NCBI GenBank assembly: GCA_902783355.1
Contig: CACZQQ010000238.1
Coordinates: forward strand, 1 to 5,367
Source: an uncultured bacterium
GTDB lineage: Bacteria > Verrucomicrobiota > Lentisphaeria > Oligosphaerales > Oligosphaeraceae
Reading direction: 5' to 3'
Length of the DNA stretch: 5,367 bases
Positions 1 through 5,367 of the stretch are shown here, in pieces (the first letter of the stretch is position 1; each line of letters opens with the position of its first letter). Position numbers and translations under genes: made by a program. Under the pieces are notes generated by a model. It saw only the letters and a program-made list of their open reading frames with translations. It was not told the origin of the DNA and ran no database searches.

Positions 1-26
1 AATGTTCTGATAAAAAATTTAACATT
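1..26. repeat. Inverted repeat at the left edge
   Basis: AATGTT (1-6) and AACATT (21-26) are perfect 6-bp inverted repeats around an AT-rich 14-nt spacer. The left arm begins at the window edge, so the repeat may be longer than seen. It could be an operator or leader structure for a gene to the left. Confidence 0.2.
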
Positions 27-110
27 AGCCGCTATTTTTCTAACCGCTCTTGCGCCGTCCAGCGGATTCAATGCGGAGAATTGCCGGCCGAAGTAGCCCG
101 CGGTGGCAAA

Positions 111-140
111 AATATATAACAGATTTCTTGATAAATTAAA
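111..140 (-). promoter_or_regulatory. Weak leftward promoter candidate
   Basis: On the minus strand TTTAAT (135-140) and TATATT (111-116) are spaced by 18 nt. The -10 matches the sigma-70 consensus at five of six positions; the -35 matches at only three. It would transcribe out of the left edge of the window toward an unseen gene. The AT-rich setting makes it plausible but does not prove it. Confidence 0.2.
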
Positions 141-147
141 CCGGTTT
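138..147. promoter_or_regulatory. Candidate operator palindrome AAACCGGTTT
   Basis: A perfect 10-bp palindrome in an AT-rich patch. Its CG-centred form resembles the core of sites bound by LacI-family sugar regulators. It overlaps the -35 region of a weak leftward promoter candidate, a position that would suit repression. No regulator gene is in the window, and a 10-bp palindrome can occur by chance. Confidence 0.25.
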
Positions 148-270
148 TTGAAAGACATCAAGCGGCAGCCGGCCTATCGCCATGGACGCCGCCGAGACGC
201 AAAGCGCGCCATCCTGCAGGAGAACCTCGCCTGTCGCCTGTCACTCTGCCTGTCGCACGTCCTTGCTATT

Positions 271-296
271 CGCGCGTTGAGGCGCTCCAACGCGCG
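271..296. repeat. Strong GC-rich hairpin downstream of the operon
   Basis: CGCGCGTT (271-278) and AACGCGCG (289-296) are perfect inverted repeats. The stem continues inward with GAG pairing to CTC around a GCG loop, with one bulged base, giving 11 base pairs. No T tract follows on either strand, so it is not a classic intrinsic terminator. It lies about 220 nt after the isomerase stop and could cap the 3' end of the operon message or act in a Rho-dependent or U-less termination site. Confidence 0.45.
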
Positions 297-359
297 GCGA
301 CCTTCCGCAGGCCCTGACGGAAATGCCGACCGCTCCATGCACGGGCAAGCCGCCGTACT

Positions 360-518
360 ATTATTGGTACTGTACCATTCGCCGAATGCGTCCTTGTCGA
401 AGACGCCGCGGACGAATACACGGAGGCCACACTCACCATCGCCCCCAACCCACCAGGCGAAGGCCGTCCAGCTCTGGAGCGGCGCGAAGCGCCTCCCGCC
501 GCCGAAAGGACCGTGTGC
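360..518 (-). pseudogene. Possible relic of a coding sequence (very tentative)
   Basis: On the minus strand one frame reads AHGPFGGGRRFAPLQSWTAF and, further on, GLRVFVRGVFDKDAFGEWYS without stops; it closes at a TAG at 174-176. By hand count over about 378-518, GC content differs by codon position (about 77%, 57% and 70% for third, second and first positions in this frame), which is the coding pattern expected in a GC-rich genome. There is no start codon or ribosome site, and the frame differs from that of the isomerase that ends just before it. The opposite strand in the same register is also open (VEDAADEYTEATLTIAPNPP) and also lacks a start. I do not recognise a family in either. It may be a decayed gene end or chance. 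Confidence 0.15.
365..377. repeat. Short perfect palindrome
   Basis: TGGTACTGTACCA is a 13-bp palindrome with 6-bp arms around a central T. It lies in the non-coding stretch downstream of the isomerase. It could be a small protein-binding site; nothing else supports a function. Confidence 0.3.
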
Positions 519-519
519 C

Positions 520-1257
520 TCAGAGGTGTTCCTTGAGCCAGGCGAGGCTTTCCCGCGCGCTCTCCATGGAATCCCTGCAGAAGTCCTGTTCGTAGATATA
601 CCATTCGCAGCCGCATTCTGCGGCGGCCTCCAGGCAGGGGCGCAGCGCGACGACTCCCTTCCCCAGCTCAGTGGTCGTCTCCAGTTCGTCAGGCACCTGG
701 ATGTCCTTGAGATGGATCTGGCAGAAGCGGCCCGCGTGACGGCGGAGGAACGCCGCGGGGTCGACCATTCCGCGCGTCAGCCAGCAGACGTCCGGCTCGG
801 CTCCGACCTGCGCCGGATCGGTTTCCGCAAGGAGCCTGTCAAGGACAGGCGTCCCGTCCGCCCCCCGTGCCAGTTCCGCCCAATGGTTGTGATATGTGAA
901 GAGGAAATGGTTGAGCGCGGCCCCCTTCCCCGCCGCCCTTATCTGCTGCAAGACAATTGGATAGTCCTTGACAAAATCCACCATGAGGCTGGCTGTCACC
1001 GCAGGGGTGCGCAGGGCGCGGGCGTAGTCGTAGAAGTCGCTGGCGGGGTCGGCGAAGGTCTCGATGCCGCTCATCATGCCGGCGCATTCCAGCCCCAAAT
1101 CCTCCATGCATGAGGCGATTTCCGATGGCGCAAGCCCGCCGAAGGAGCCGGCGAACTCCACGCCGTCAAAGCCCAATTCAGCGATTCTACGCAACGTCCC
1201 CGTGAAATCGACTGCGAGTGCCTCGCGGAAGTTGTACAACTGCACACCGATTTTCAT
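520..1257 (-). CDS. Sugar phosphate isomerase/epimerase (xylose-isomerase-like TIM barrel)
   Basis: 245 residues from the preferred ATG at 1257; an ATG at 1263 would add two residues but has no room for its ribosome site, and MKIGVQLYNFRE is the usual start of this family. Visible family features are E34 in DGVEF, the YHNH motif (H123, N124, H125), EPDVCW with D156, IHLKD with H182, K184 and D185, LGKG (198-201), and E223 in YEQD. These are the places where the IolE/xylose-isomerase-like AP endonuclease 2 superfamily binds its divalent metal and sugar. Members isomerise, epimerise or dehydrate sugars and keto-sugars; which reaction this one performs cannot be read from the sequence. Length is slightly short for the family but both ends look natural. 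It is separated from the amidohydrolase by about 150 nt, so it may be expressed both from the operon and from its own promoter. Cytoplasmic. Confidence 0.87.
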   Translation of the reverse strand: MKIGVQLYNFREALAVDFTGTLRRIAELGFDGVEFAGSFGGLAPSEIASCMEDLGLECAGMMSGIETFADPASDFYDYARALRTPAVTASLMVDFVKDYPIVLQQIRAAGKGAALNHFLFTYHNHWAELARGADGTPVLDRLLAETDPAQVGAEPDVCWLTRGMVDPAAFLRRHAGRFCQIHLKDIQVPDELETTTELGKGVVALRPCLEAAAECGCEWYIYEQDFCRDSMESARESLAWLKEHL

Positions 1258-1263
1258 TGCCAT

Positions 1264-1268
1264 CCCTC
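1264..1268 (-). promoter_or_regulatory. Ribosome binding site that decides the isomerase start
   Basis: The minus strand reads GAGGG immediately before the ATG at 1263, leaving no spacer, but exactly 6 nt before the ATG at 1257. The spacing supports the second ATG as the real start. Confidence 0.6.
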
Positions 1269-1322
1269 ATGAAAAGTTGTTATTTATTGCAACAAAACAT
1301 ATTACGTATTTACAGAAACTTT
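1269..1322 (-). promoter_or_regulatory. AT-rich leader and possible promoter of the isomerase gene
   Basis: About 55 AT-rich bases stand out sharply from the GC-rich surroundings and sit directly before the isomerase ribosome binding site. On the minus strand a TAATAT element lies at 1299-1304, but I find no convincing -35 element at the right distance. A 5-bp inverted repeat, TTGTT and AACAA with a 9-nt spacer, lies at 1277-1295 and could be a protein site or a leader hairpin. The base change itself is the main evidence; the promoter call is inference. Confidence 0.3.
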
Positions 1323-1323
1323 A

Positions 1324-1336
1324 CGGGGCGTCCCCG
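1324..1336 (-). terminator. Weak candidate terminator or stabilising hairpin after the amidohydrolase
   Basis: The minus strand reads CGGGGACGCCCCG: a 5-bp all-GC stem with a 3-nt loop, about 70 nt after the amidohydrolase stop. It is followed by TAAAGTTTCT, which is only moderately T-rich. It could attenuate transcription between the four-gene block and the isomerase gene, or protect the 3' end of the upstream message. The short stem and poor T tract keep confidence low. Confidence 0.25.
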
Positions 1337-1405
1337 GCTTCCTCCTCGCGCCGACGGGACGGCCACGGAAGGCAGCTGAAAGGCAGGGGAAGCGCCGCCC
1401 GCGCC

Positions 1406-2224
1406 TCACCACTCTGTCCCCAGGAGCTGTTCTGCATTGCGGTAGAGGATGTTGCGCATGTCGTCCTCGCTGATCTTCGCGGAGACCACGCCGCCGACCG
1501 CCTGGTACTCGTCGAACCACGGCATGTCCGTGCCGAAGAGCAAGTTGTCGCTGCCGGCTCCCTTGACCAGCATTTCGACAATGCCGCGCTCGCCGGGGAC
1601 GGCGGTCAGCTCCAAAAAGACGCGGCCCGGGCTTTCCCTGACGCAGCGGATGGCCATCTCCCACTCGCCGAAGATGCAGTGCGCCAGCAGGAAGACGGCG
1701 TTGGGATAGCGGCAGACCATCTTGAAGACCTGTTCGCCGCCATCCCATCTGGAGGTGCCCCACGTATGCACCAGAACGGGCAGGCGGCGCTCGTCGGCAA
1801 AGCGGAGGGCGTATTCGAATTTCGGATCGTCCAGCGCCACCTGATAGTAGTCCGGCAGCAGCTTGAGCCCCACGGCATAGGGACGCCATTTGTCGAAGTG
1901 CGCCAAATCCTCCCTGACATGTTCGGGGAAGTGCGGATTGATGGCGACATACATCCGCAGGATGTCCGGATACTGCGCGCAGATGTCCCTGACGGCCGCG
2001 TTGCGCATCGACCCCCACAGAGCCAGATGGTGCGAGAAGACCAGCCGTCTGACACCTATGCGCTTCAGGTGGGCCACCATCTCCGGCGGCTCGCCGCGCT
2101 TGAAGAAGATGGCGTAGTGCCTGCCCATGTGGCCGTGCATATCGTAGATCGGAAAGTCAAGCCGCCCCTGCTCCCAAAGCTGCCTTTGAAGCGTTCCCGG
2201 GCGTTCCCAAATGGCCTGCGTCAT
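1406..2224 (-). CDS. Amidohydrolase_2 family metal-dependent hydrolase (lactonase/decarboxylase type)
   Basis: 272 residues. The frame stays open further upstream (to 2503), but the start at 2224 is chosen because it has an AAGGAGGGAG site and follows the previous stop by 2 nt; the upstream extension would lie antisense-like inside the previous gene's frame. Expected metal residues are all visible: D28 with H30 and H32 in DMHGHMG, K121 in GLKLLP, H153 in VLVHTW, H182 in LLAHC, and D233 in LFGTDMPW. The family hydrolyses lactones or amides or decarboxylates aromatic or sugar acids, using one zinc or manganese ion. With a rhamnosidase upstream and a sugar isomerase downstream, a sugar-lactone substrate is a reasonable guess, but nothing in the sequence proves it. 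Cytoplasmic, with no signal peptide. It is a paralogue of the upstream gene, so the pair probably arose by tandem duplication or works as a pair. Confidence 0.86.
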   Translation of the reverse strand: MTQAIWERPGTLQRQLWEQGRLDFPIYDMHGHMGRHYAIFFKRGEPPEMVAHLKRIGVRRLVFSHHLALWGSMRNAAVRDICAQYPDILRMYVAINPHFPEHVREDLAHFDKWRPYAVGLKLLPDYYQVALDDPKFEYALRFADERRLPVLVHTWGTSRWDGGEQVFKMVCRYPNAVFLLAHCIFGEWEMAIRCVRESPGRVFLELTAVPGERGIVEMLVKGAGSDNLLFGTDMPWFDEYQAVGGVVSAKISEDDMRNILYRNAEQLLGTEW

Positions 2225-2226
2225 GA

Positions 2227-2970
2227 TTATCTCCCTCCTTGCAGAATGCGTTCCATGTTCCCACCGGCAATCAGGCGGACGGCCTCGTCGGGAAGGCCGC
2301 AGTGGCGCAACTGCAGCATGGCGGCGCCGTGGTTCTTGGCGGGGAAGCCGCTGGCATAGAGCAGCCGCTCGGCCCCGTATTTCTCCGCCAGGTCGCGGAC
2401 GCCCTCCGGAACCCAGTACCCCGTCAGCAGCAGCCGGCTGCACGGATACGCCTCCAGCAACGGGCGGACATAGCGGTCGCTGCCCCATTTCTGGTATGGC
2501 CACTGGAAAAGGCTGACGACCCGTGGAAACAGCTCCATGAAATCATAGATCTCCTGCGCGGACAGACGGTCCAGAACCACGGGGACGCCCCTGGCCTCGG
2601 CCTCCTCCATCCACGGCCCCAGCGTGATCCGTGAAATCATGTAGCGGTGCGCCTGGGGGCTGATGGTCAGGGCGCGCCCGCCTGCACGCGCCATCTGCTC
2701 GAAGAACGCCTCCGGCGGCGGCAGCTCCTCGCACTGCGGCGGCAGGACGGCCCACACGCCGAAGAGCCGGCCGCGCCCCTGCCCCACCATTTCCGCCACC
2801 TGGCGGTTGCTCTCGTCGCAGGGGAGGTTGTCCAGGTTGGCGTTGCCGACCAGCGCCTTGTCCACGCCGTAGTAGTCCATTTCGGCCAGCAGTTCCGCGA
2901 CGCCCGGCCCCGGCCCCATCATCGTGTCGCCCAGAAGGGCGAACGCATCAAAGAACATCCATTCACGCAT
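2227..2970 (-). CDS. Amidohydrolase_2-fold protein lacking the metal-binding residues
   Basis: 247 residues, with the TIM-barrel layout of the amidohydrolase_2 (PF04909) group. It aligns by eye along its length with the next gene. The N-terminal strand reads FFDAFALLG where the family has D-x-H-x-H-x-G: D8 and G14 are kept, but the two metal histidines are F10 and L12. The next ligand histidine (VLVH in the neighbour) is D134 in VVLDRL. The following one (LLAH in the neighbour) is W157 in LFQW. The C-terminal FGTDxP metal aspartate is G208 in YASGFP. So the fold is recognisable but the metal site is gone. It may be a metal-independent enzyme, a sugar-binding protein, or a partner of the intact homologue. 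The ATG at 2970 has AAGGGAG 8 nt upstream, and the gap after the rhamnosidase is 30 nt. Its TAA stop sits 2 nt before the next ATG. The frame is intact with strong codon bias, so it is not a decaying gene. No signal peptide. Confidence 0.8.
   Translation of the reverse strand: MREWMFFDAFALLGDTMMGPGPGVAELLAEMDYYGVDKALVGNANLDNLPCDESNRQVAEMVGQGRGRLFGVWAVLPPQCEELPPPEAFFEQMARAGGRALTISPQAHRYMISRITLGPWMEEAEARGVPVVLDRLSAQEIYDFMELFPRVVSLFQWPYQKWGSDRYVRPLLEAYPCSRLLLTGYWVPEGVRDLAEKYGAERLLYASGFPAKNHGAAMLQLRHCGLPDEAVRLIAGGNMERILQGGR
2231..2240 (-). promoter_or_regulatory. Strong ribosome binding site that fixes the start of the intact amidohydrolase
   Basis: The minus strand reads AAGGAGGGAG and contains a full AGGAGG core 9 nt before the ATG at 2224. 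It is embedded in the last codons of the upstream gene (Gly-Gly-Arg-stop). This argues against any start further upstream and for co-expression of the two amidohydrolase genes. Confidence 0.75.
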
Positions 2971-2978
2971 TGCATCTT

Positions 2979-2985
2979 CTCCCTT
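2979..2985 (-). promoter_or_regulatory. Ribosome binding site of the metal-less amidohydrolase gene
   Basis: The minus strand reads AAGGGAG, 8 nt before the ATG at 2970, in the 30-nt gap after the rhamnosidase stop codon. A nearer ATG (minus strand, 2975) is out of frame, so the start at 2970 is supported. Confidence 0.6.
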
Positions 2986-3000
2986 GTCCAGAATCCATTT

Positions 3001-4959
3001 CTATCTCATCCGATTCTTCTTCTCGTCCTGGAGGCCTTCCGCCGGAAAGCCGCGCAGCAGATGGTAGACCGGCGCCGCGCTCCATCCATGGCAGTGGCTC
3101 CGCGTGTCCTCCGCGGTCGTCTCCGGGAAGGTGGTGTCCCCACGCCTGACAAAGGACTCCCAATGCCCAAGGACCTTCCGAAACCCCTCGACATGGCGGC
3201 ACGCCCGCATGGCCTCGAGGACATAGAAGTCAAAATACAGCGAACATGGCGTCAGGTCGCGGTTGCGCAGGATTGCCTCGGCAGCCTGACGCGGTTCATC
3301 CACGCAGCCCGTGAGAATGCCCAGCGCGTGGGCGTGGACGCTGTGCCAGGGGCGTCCGGGGACGTCGCACAGAAGGCGTTTCCCCTCATCCCAGCAGAGT
3401 CTCCGGACGGCGGCCAGCGTCTCTTCGGCGCGTGCGAGAAACGCCCTGTCGCCTGTCACCTCCGCCGCGCTTCGGCAGCCCATGACATGGAAGAGGTTCA
3501 GAATGGTCTCCGGCTCTCCTGTCTTGCGGTCGCTGCATCCATTCGGCCAACCCGGCGCCCAATCCGTGAAGTTCCAGAAGCCGGAGGCACCAATCAAGCC
3601 GTCCACGCGGCGGTGCCGCTCGAAGAAATCCAGCGTCGCATGCAGGCCTTCCTCACGGGCGCGGGCGAAGTCCTTGTCGGGGAAATACCGCAGATAGTCC
3701 GCCACGCCCATCACCCAGCACAAGCTGAAGCATGGAATCACCTGCGGGAAGACGGAGGGATAGCGCGCCTGCGTCAGCCCGCAGGGGAGCCTGGAGTGGT
3801 CGAACAGCTCCAGCCAGCGCCTGCCCAGCGCCCCGTGCCCGGTCCCCTCGTATGACACCAGCGCCTGGATGCGGGCGTCGCCGCCGTATTGCATCTGCTC
3901 GTAGTAGGGGCAGTCGTCATAGGCGTCATGCGCACAGCAGCGCGCCGTGTGCACGGCAACCCTGTAGATGTCCTCCAGAATAGGCTCGCTGGCGTTGCGG
4001 TAGGTCCGCCAGGGACCGAAGTCGTATGTGACAAAGCGCGCCTCCAGCGCCTCCAGCGTGCACTCCTCAGCCAGGTCTGTGACAAGCTCCAGCCAGCGGG
4101 CCGCGCGATAGTGGAAGCTCCGATACTCCCATTCGGCGACCTGCGGCAGAACCAGCAGGTCGCCATAGGCTCCCGCATAGTCGGAGTTCTTCTCCCATGA
4201 CTCGTGGTAGATCAGCCGCATCGTCCCCCCGCCTCCACGGCCCTTCAGCCGCAGCAGGCTGGTCTGGTTGCGCCCCAGGTCGACGACACTTCGGCGGCGG
4301 CCGGTCGGCACCCTGTGCGGAAACGCAACCGGCAGGGGCGGCTCGCATCTCTGGCACGCAATGGTACGCTCCTCCAGCAGCCATGGCGTCGCCAGATCCG
4401 GCATGCCCCCTTCACGGAAGCAGGCCGGCCCCAGCGGAACAGGCGACGACCAGCCGGTGTCGTCGTAGTCCACCATCCGCCAGCGGCTGTCATGCAGGTT
4501 GAAATCCACCAAGTCCATAGGCGGCAGCGGCATCATGGCATGGACGTCCCAGCTCTCCCGCCAGGCCAGCGGCCGCCGCCCCTCGTCCCGACGGCATTTC
4601 CATCCCTGCGGCATGGCCAGGTCGCCGCCGACAAGCACGCCGCCGCCCGCATGGCATTCCCCCCAGGGGGATGGCGACTGCCGCCAACCGCCACGCCACA
4701 CAACGCATTCCAATGCAAGGAGATGTTTCCCTTCCCCAGGGGCAATCCGGTATGTGTCGAAGCTGTAGTGCAAAAGATCCGAGCGGACCGGACCGCGGCC
4801 GAGTTCCTCTCCATCCAAGTACAGTACATAGCGGTTGTCCGCCGACACCAGCAGACGGAAAACCTCGCCGTCTTTTGACACAAAAAGCCTGCGGTAAAGG
4901 AAATAGCCGCTGTCATTGGCGGCTTCTCCGGGAACGGCGTGCCAGACCATCTCCATCAT
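3001..4959 (-). CDS. GH78-type alpha-L-rhamnosidase, cytoplasmic
   Basis: 652 residues. Residues about 15-90 form an N-terminal beta domain like the Bac_rhamnosid_N family, with the typical ADNRYVLYLDGEELGRGPVR stretch. A second beta region follows (about 190-310), then an (alpha/alpha)6 barrel (about 320-640). The barrel carries DCPYYEQMQYGGD: D349, E354 and D361 have the same spacing as D567, E572 and D579 of Bacillus RhaB, where E572 is taken as the general acid. Near the C-terminus FPETTAED is followed by RSHCHGWSAAP; E613 is the likely general base of this inverting family. WNFTDWAPGW (462-471) and SVHAHALGILTG (540-551) are further family hallmarks. There is no signal peptide, so it should act on short glycosides brought into the cell. 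The size is at the lower end for the family, with no extra binding modules. Two ATG codons are adjacent: 4959 overlaps the upstream stop as ATGA, and 4956 overlaps it as TGATG with better spacing to the GGGAGGG site. The true rhamnoside or related deoxysugar substrate is unknown. Confidence 0.87.
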   Translation of the reverse strand: MMEMVWHAVPGEAANDSGYFLYRRLFVSKDGEVFRLLVSADNRYVLYLDGEELGRGPVRSDLLHYSFDTYRIAPGEGKHLLALECVVWRGGWRQSPSPWGECHAGGGVLVGGDLAMPQGWKCRRDEGRRPLAWRESWDVHAMMPLPPMDLVDFNLHDSRWRMVDYDDTGWSSPVPLGPACFREGGMPDLATPWLLEERTIACQRCEPPLPVAFPHRVPTGRRRSVVDLGRNQTSLLRLKGRGGGGTMRLIYHESWEKNSDYAGAYGDLLVLPQVAEWEYRSFHYRAARWLELVTDLAEECTLEALEARFVTYDFGPWRTYRNASEPILEDIYRVAVHTARCCAHDAYDDCPYYEQMQYGGDARIQALVSYEGTGHGALGRRWLELFDHSRLPCGLTQARYPSVFPQVIPCFSLCWVMGVADYLRYFPDKDFARAREEGLHATLDFFERHRRVDGLIGASGFWNFTDWAPGWPNGCSDRKTGEPETILNLFHVMGCRSAAEVTGDRAFLARAEETLAAVRRLCWDEGKRLLCDVPGRPWHSVHAHALGILTGCVDEPRQAAEAILRNRDLTPCSLYFDFYVLEAMRACRHVEGFRKVLGHWESFVRRGDTTFPETTAEDTRSHCHGWSAAPVYHLLRGFPAEGLQDEKKNRMR

Positions 4960-5367
4960 CCACCCTCCCGCATGGGCGCGGCCAGGACTGCCGTGCCATA
5001 CTGGGCGAAGGTCAATCGCCTGCCGCCGACCGCCACTTCGTCACTATGGTAAAGAACGGAGAACCCCTCCGGGAGCTGGCGCGACAGCGGTTCCGCCTGC
5101 ACCGAAAACCAGAAGAGGAAGCGTTCCGCAAAACTGCGGCGCTCCGCCGTCCACAGGTCGCCGTCCCCCAGCTTCAATCCGGCCAGCGCGACGGCACGCC
5201 GATACAGCTCGGGAACAGGCGACCGCCACGACAGGCTCTGGCCTGCGACGACCGCCACGCTGCCGCCGCAGGCGATGACATGGCCGCGGCCGACATGGTT
5301 GACCACCACCGCGGGAGCGCCGTCCTCCCAGACGCCCGCCACCGTCGCCGTAGCCGCAGGCTGGAAG
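4956..5367 (-). CDS. C-terminal part of a glycoside-hydrolase-like protein (beta-galactosidase trimerisation-type domain), cut by the window edge
   Basis: The reading frame is open to the right edge, so only the last 136 residues are visible; a GTG at 5342 is in frame but is very unlikely to be the real start, because coding continues upstream through FQPAATATV. The first visible part contains WEDGAPAVVVNHVGRGHVIACGG. This matches the pattern in which a closing strand reads 'dG.PAvv...GkGrv...gg', as in the GATase-like trimerisation domain of GH42 and related beta-galactosidase-like proteins. The tail (WFSVQAEPLSRQLPEGFSVL and onward) would be a small C-terminal beta domain. Its TGA stop overlaps the start of the rhamnosidase gene, so the two are probably co-transcribed and translationally coupled. 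The catalytic domain is outside the window, so family and substrate cannot be assigned. What is seen is the C-terminal motif; the glycosidase role is inferred from it and from the neighbour. Confidence 0.7.
   Translation of the reverse strand, partial: FQPAATATVAGVWEDGAPAVVVNHVGRGHVIACGGSVAVVAGQSLSWRSPVPELYRRAVALAGLKLGDGDLWTAERRSFAERFLFWFSVQAEPLSRQLPEGFSVLYHSDEVAVGGRRLTFAQYGTAVLAAPMREGG
4963..4969 (-). promoter_or_regulatory. Ribosome binding site of the rhamnosidase gene
   Basis: The minus strand reads GGGAGGG, located inside the last codons of the upstream gene. It lies 3 nt before the ATG at 4959 and 6 nt before the ATG at 4956. The spacing favours the second ATG, which would shorten the protein by one residue; both starts overlap the upstream stop and imply translational coupling. 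Confidence 0.6.

Larger units (their letters stand above)
1..519. other. Gene-free stretch downstream of the isomerase, containing AT-rich patches and hairpins
   Basis: No frame here has a start, ribosome site and coding character together. The stretch is a mosaic: AT-rich at about 1-45 and 105-160, GC-rich elsewhere. It probably holds the 3' end of the operon message and the upstream control region of whatever lies to the left of the window. Three copies of GCCTGTC (229-235, 236-242, 248-254) occur in it. Individual elements are listed separately. Confidence 0.55.

Noticed and set aside
229..254. Three copies of GCCTGTC as a possible repeat array
   Set aside because: The unit is only 7 bp with uneven spacing and no spacers or longer copies; too short to call a CRISPR or a functional repeat.
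266..616. Minus-strand open frame of 116 codons overlapping the end of the isomerase
   Set aside because: The first third overlaps the isomerase in another frame, and the rest has low-complexity Arg/Ser/Ala composition, without a ribosome site or family motif.
103..1113. Plus-strand open frame of 336 codons with a lysine-rich beginning
   Set aside because: It starts at a GTG with no ribosome site, and most of its length runs antisense through the well-supported isomerase gene; its protein is rich in Arg, Ala and Pro as expected for a GC-rich shadow frame.
1064..2359. Plus-strand open frame of 431 codons
   Set aside because: It is antisense to the intact amidohydrolase and the ends of its neighbours, which have full motifs and ribosome sites. 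Long antisense frames are usual in GC-rich genes.
2225..2503. Upstream extension of the intact amidohydrolase to a start at 2503
   Set aside because: The extra 93 residues overlap the end of the previous gene in another frame and are Arg/Pro-rich, while a strong ribosome site marks the ATG at 2224.
2647..3855. Plus-strand open frame of 402 codons
   Set aside because: It lies antisense to the rhamnosidase and the metal-less amidohydrolase and shows no recognisable motif.
1..5367. Defence system, mobile element, tRNA or rRNA
   Set aside because: No transposase, integrase, nuclease or toxin motif, no terminal repeats, and no cloverleaf or rRNA-like stretch was seen; the gene content is metabolic.

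Overview
The window is GC-rich (visibly around 60% or more in the coding part). It holds a run of five genes, all read on the minus strand, so transcription goes from the right edge toward the left. In transcription order they are: the C-terminal end of a large glycoside-hydrolase-like protein cut by the right edge; a cytoplasmic GH78-type alpha-L-rhamnosidase; a metal-ligand-less member of the amidohydrolase_2 fold; an intact amidohydrolase_2 (lactonase/decarboxylase type); and a sugar phosphate isomerase/epimerase (xylose-isomerase-like TIM barrel). The first four are tightly packed (ATGA overlap, 30-nt gap, 2-nt gap) and look like one operon. The isomerase follows after about 150 nt that include an AT-rich leader, so it may have a promoter of its own.

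Together the genes look like a carbohydrate utilisation locus: release of a deoxysugar or related glycoside, then handling of an oxidised or lactone sugar by an amidohydrolase and interconversion by an isomerase. No transporter, dehydrogenase, kinase or regulator lies in the window, so the substrate stays open. This combination is common in Lentisphaerota, Planctomycetota, Verrucomicrobiota and related soil or gut polysaccharide degraders. That placement is inference; no taxonomic marker is present.

Positions 1-519, downstream of the isomerase, carry no gene I can defend. They contain two AT-rich patches (about 1-45 and 105-160) with a perfect AAACCGGTTT palindrome and a weak leftward promoter candidate, a strong GC hairpin at 271-296, and a stretch at about 360-518 with weak coding-like composition but no start codon, possibly a gene relic.

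The most notable observation is the tandem pair of amidohydrolase-fold genes. The downstream copy keeps the expected metal-binding residues. In the upstream copy every one of the four metal-ligand sites that I can align is replaced (the two histidines of HxH, both later histidines, and the aspartate), which suggests a non-metal enzyme or a pseudoenzyme partner.
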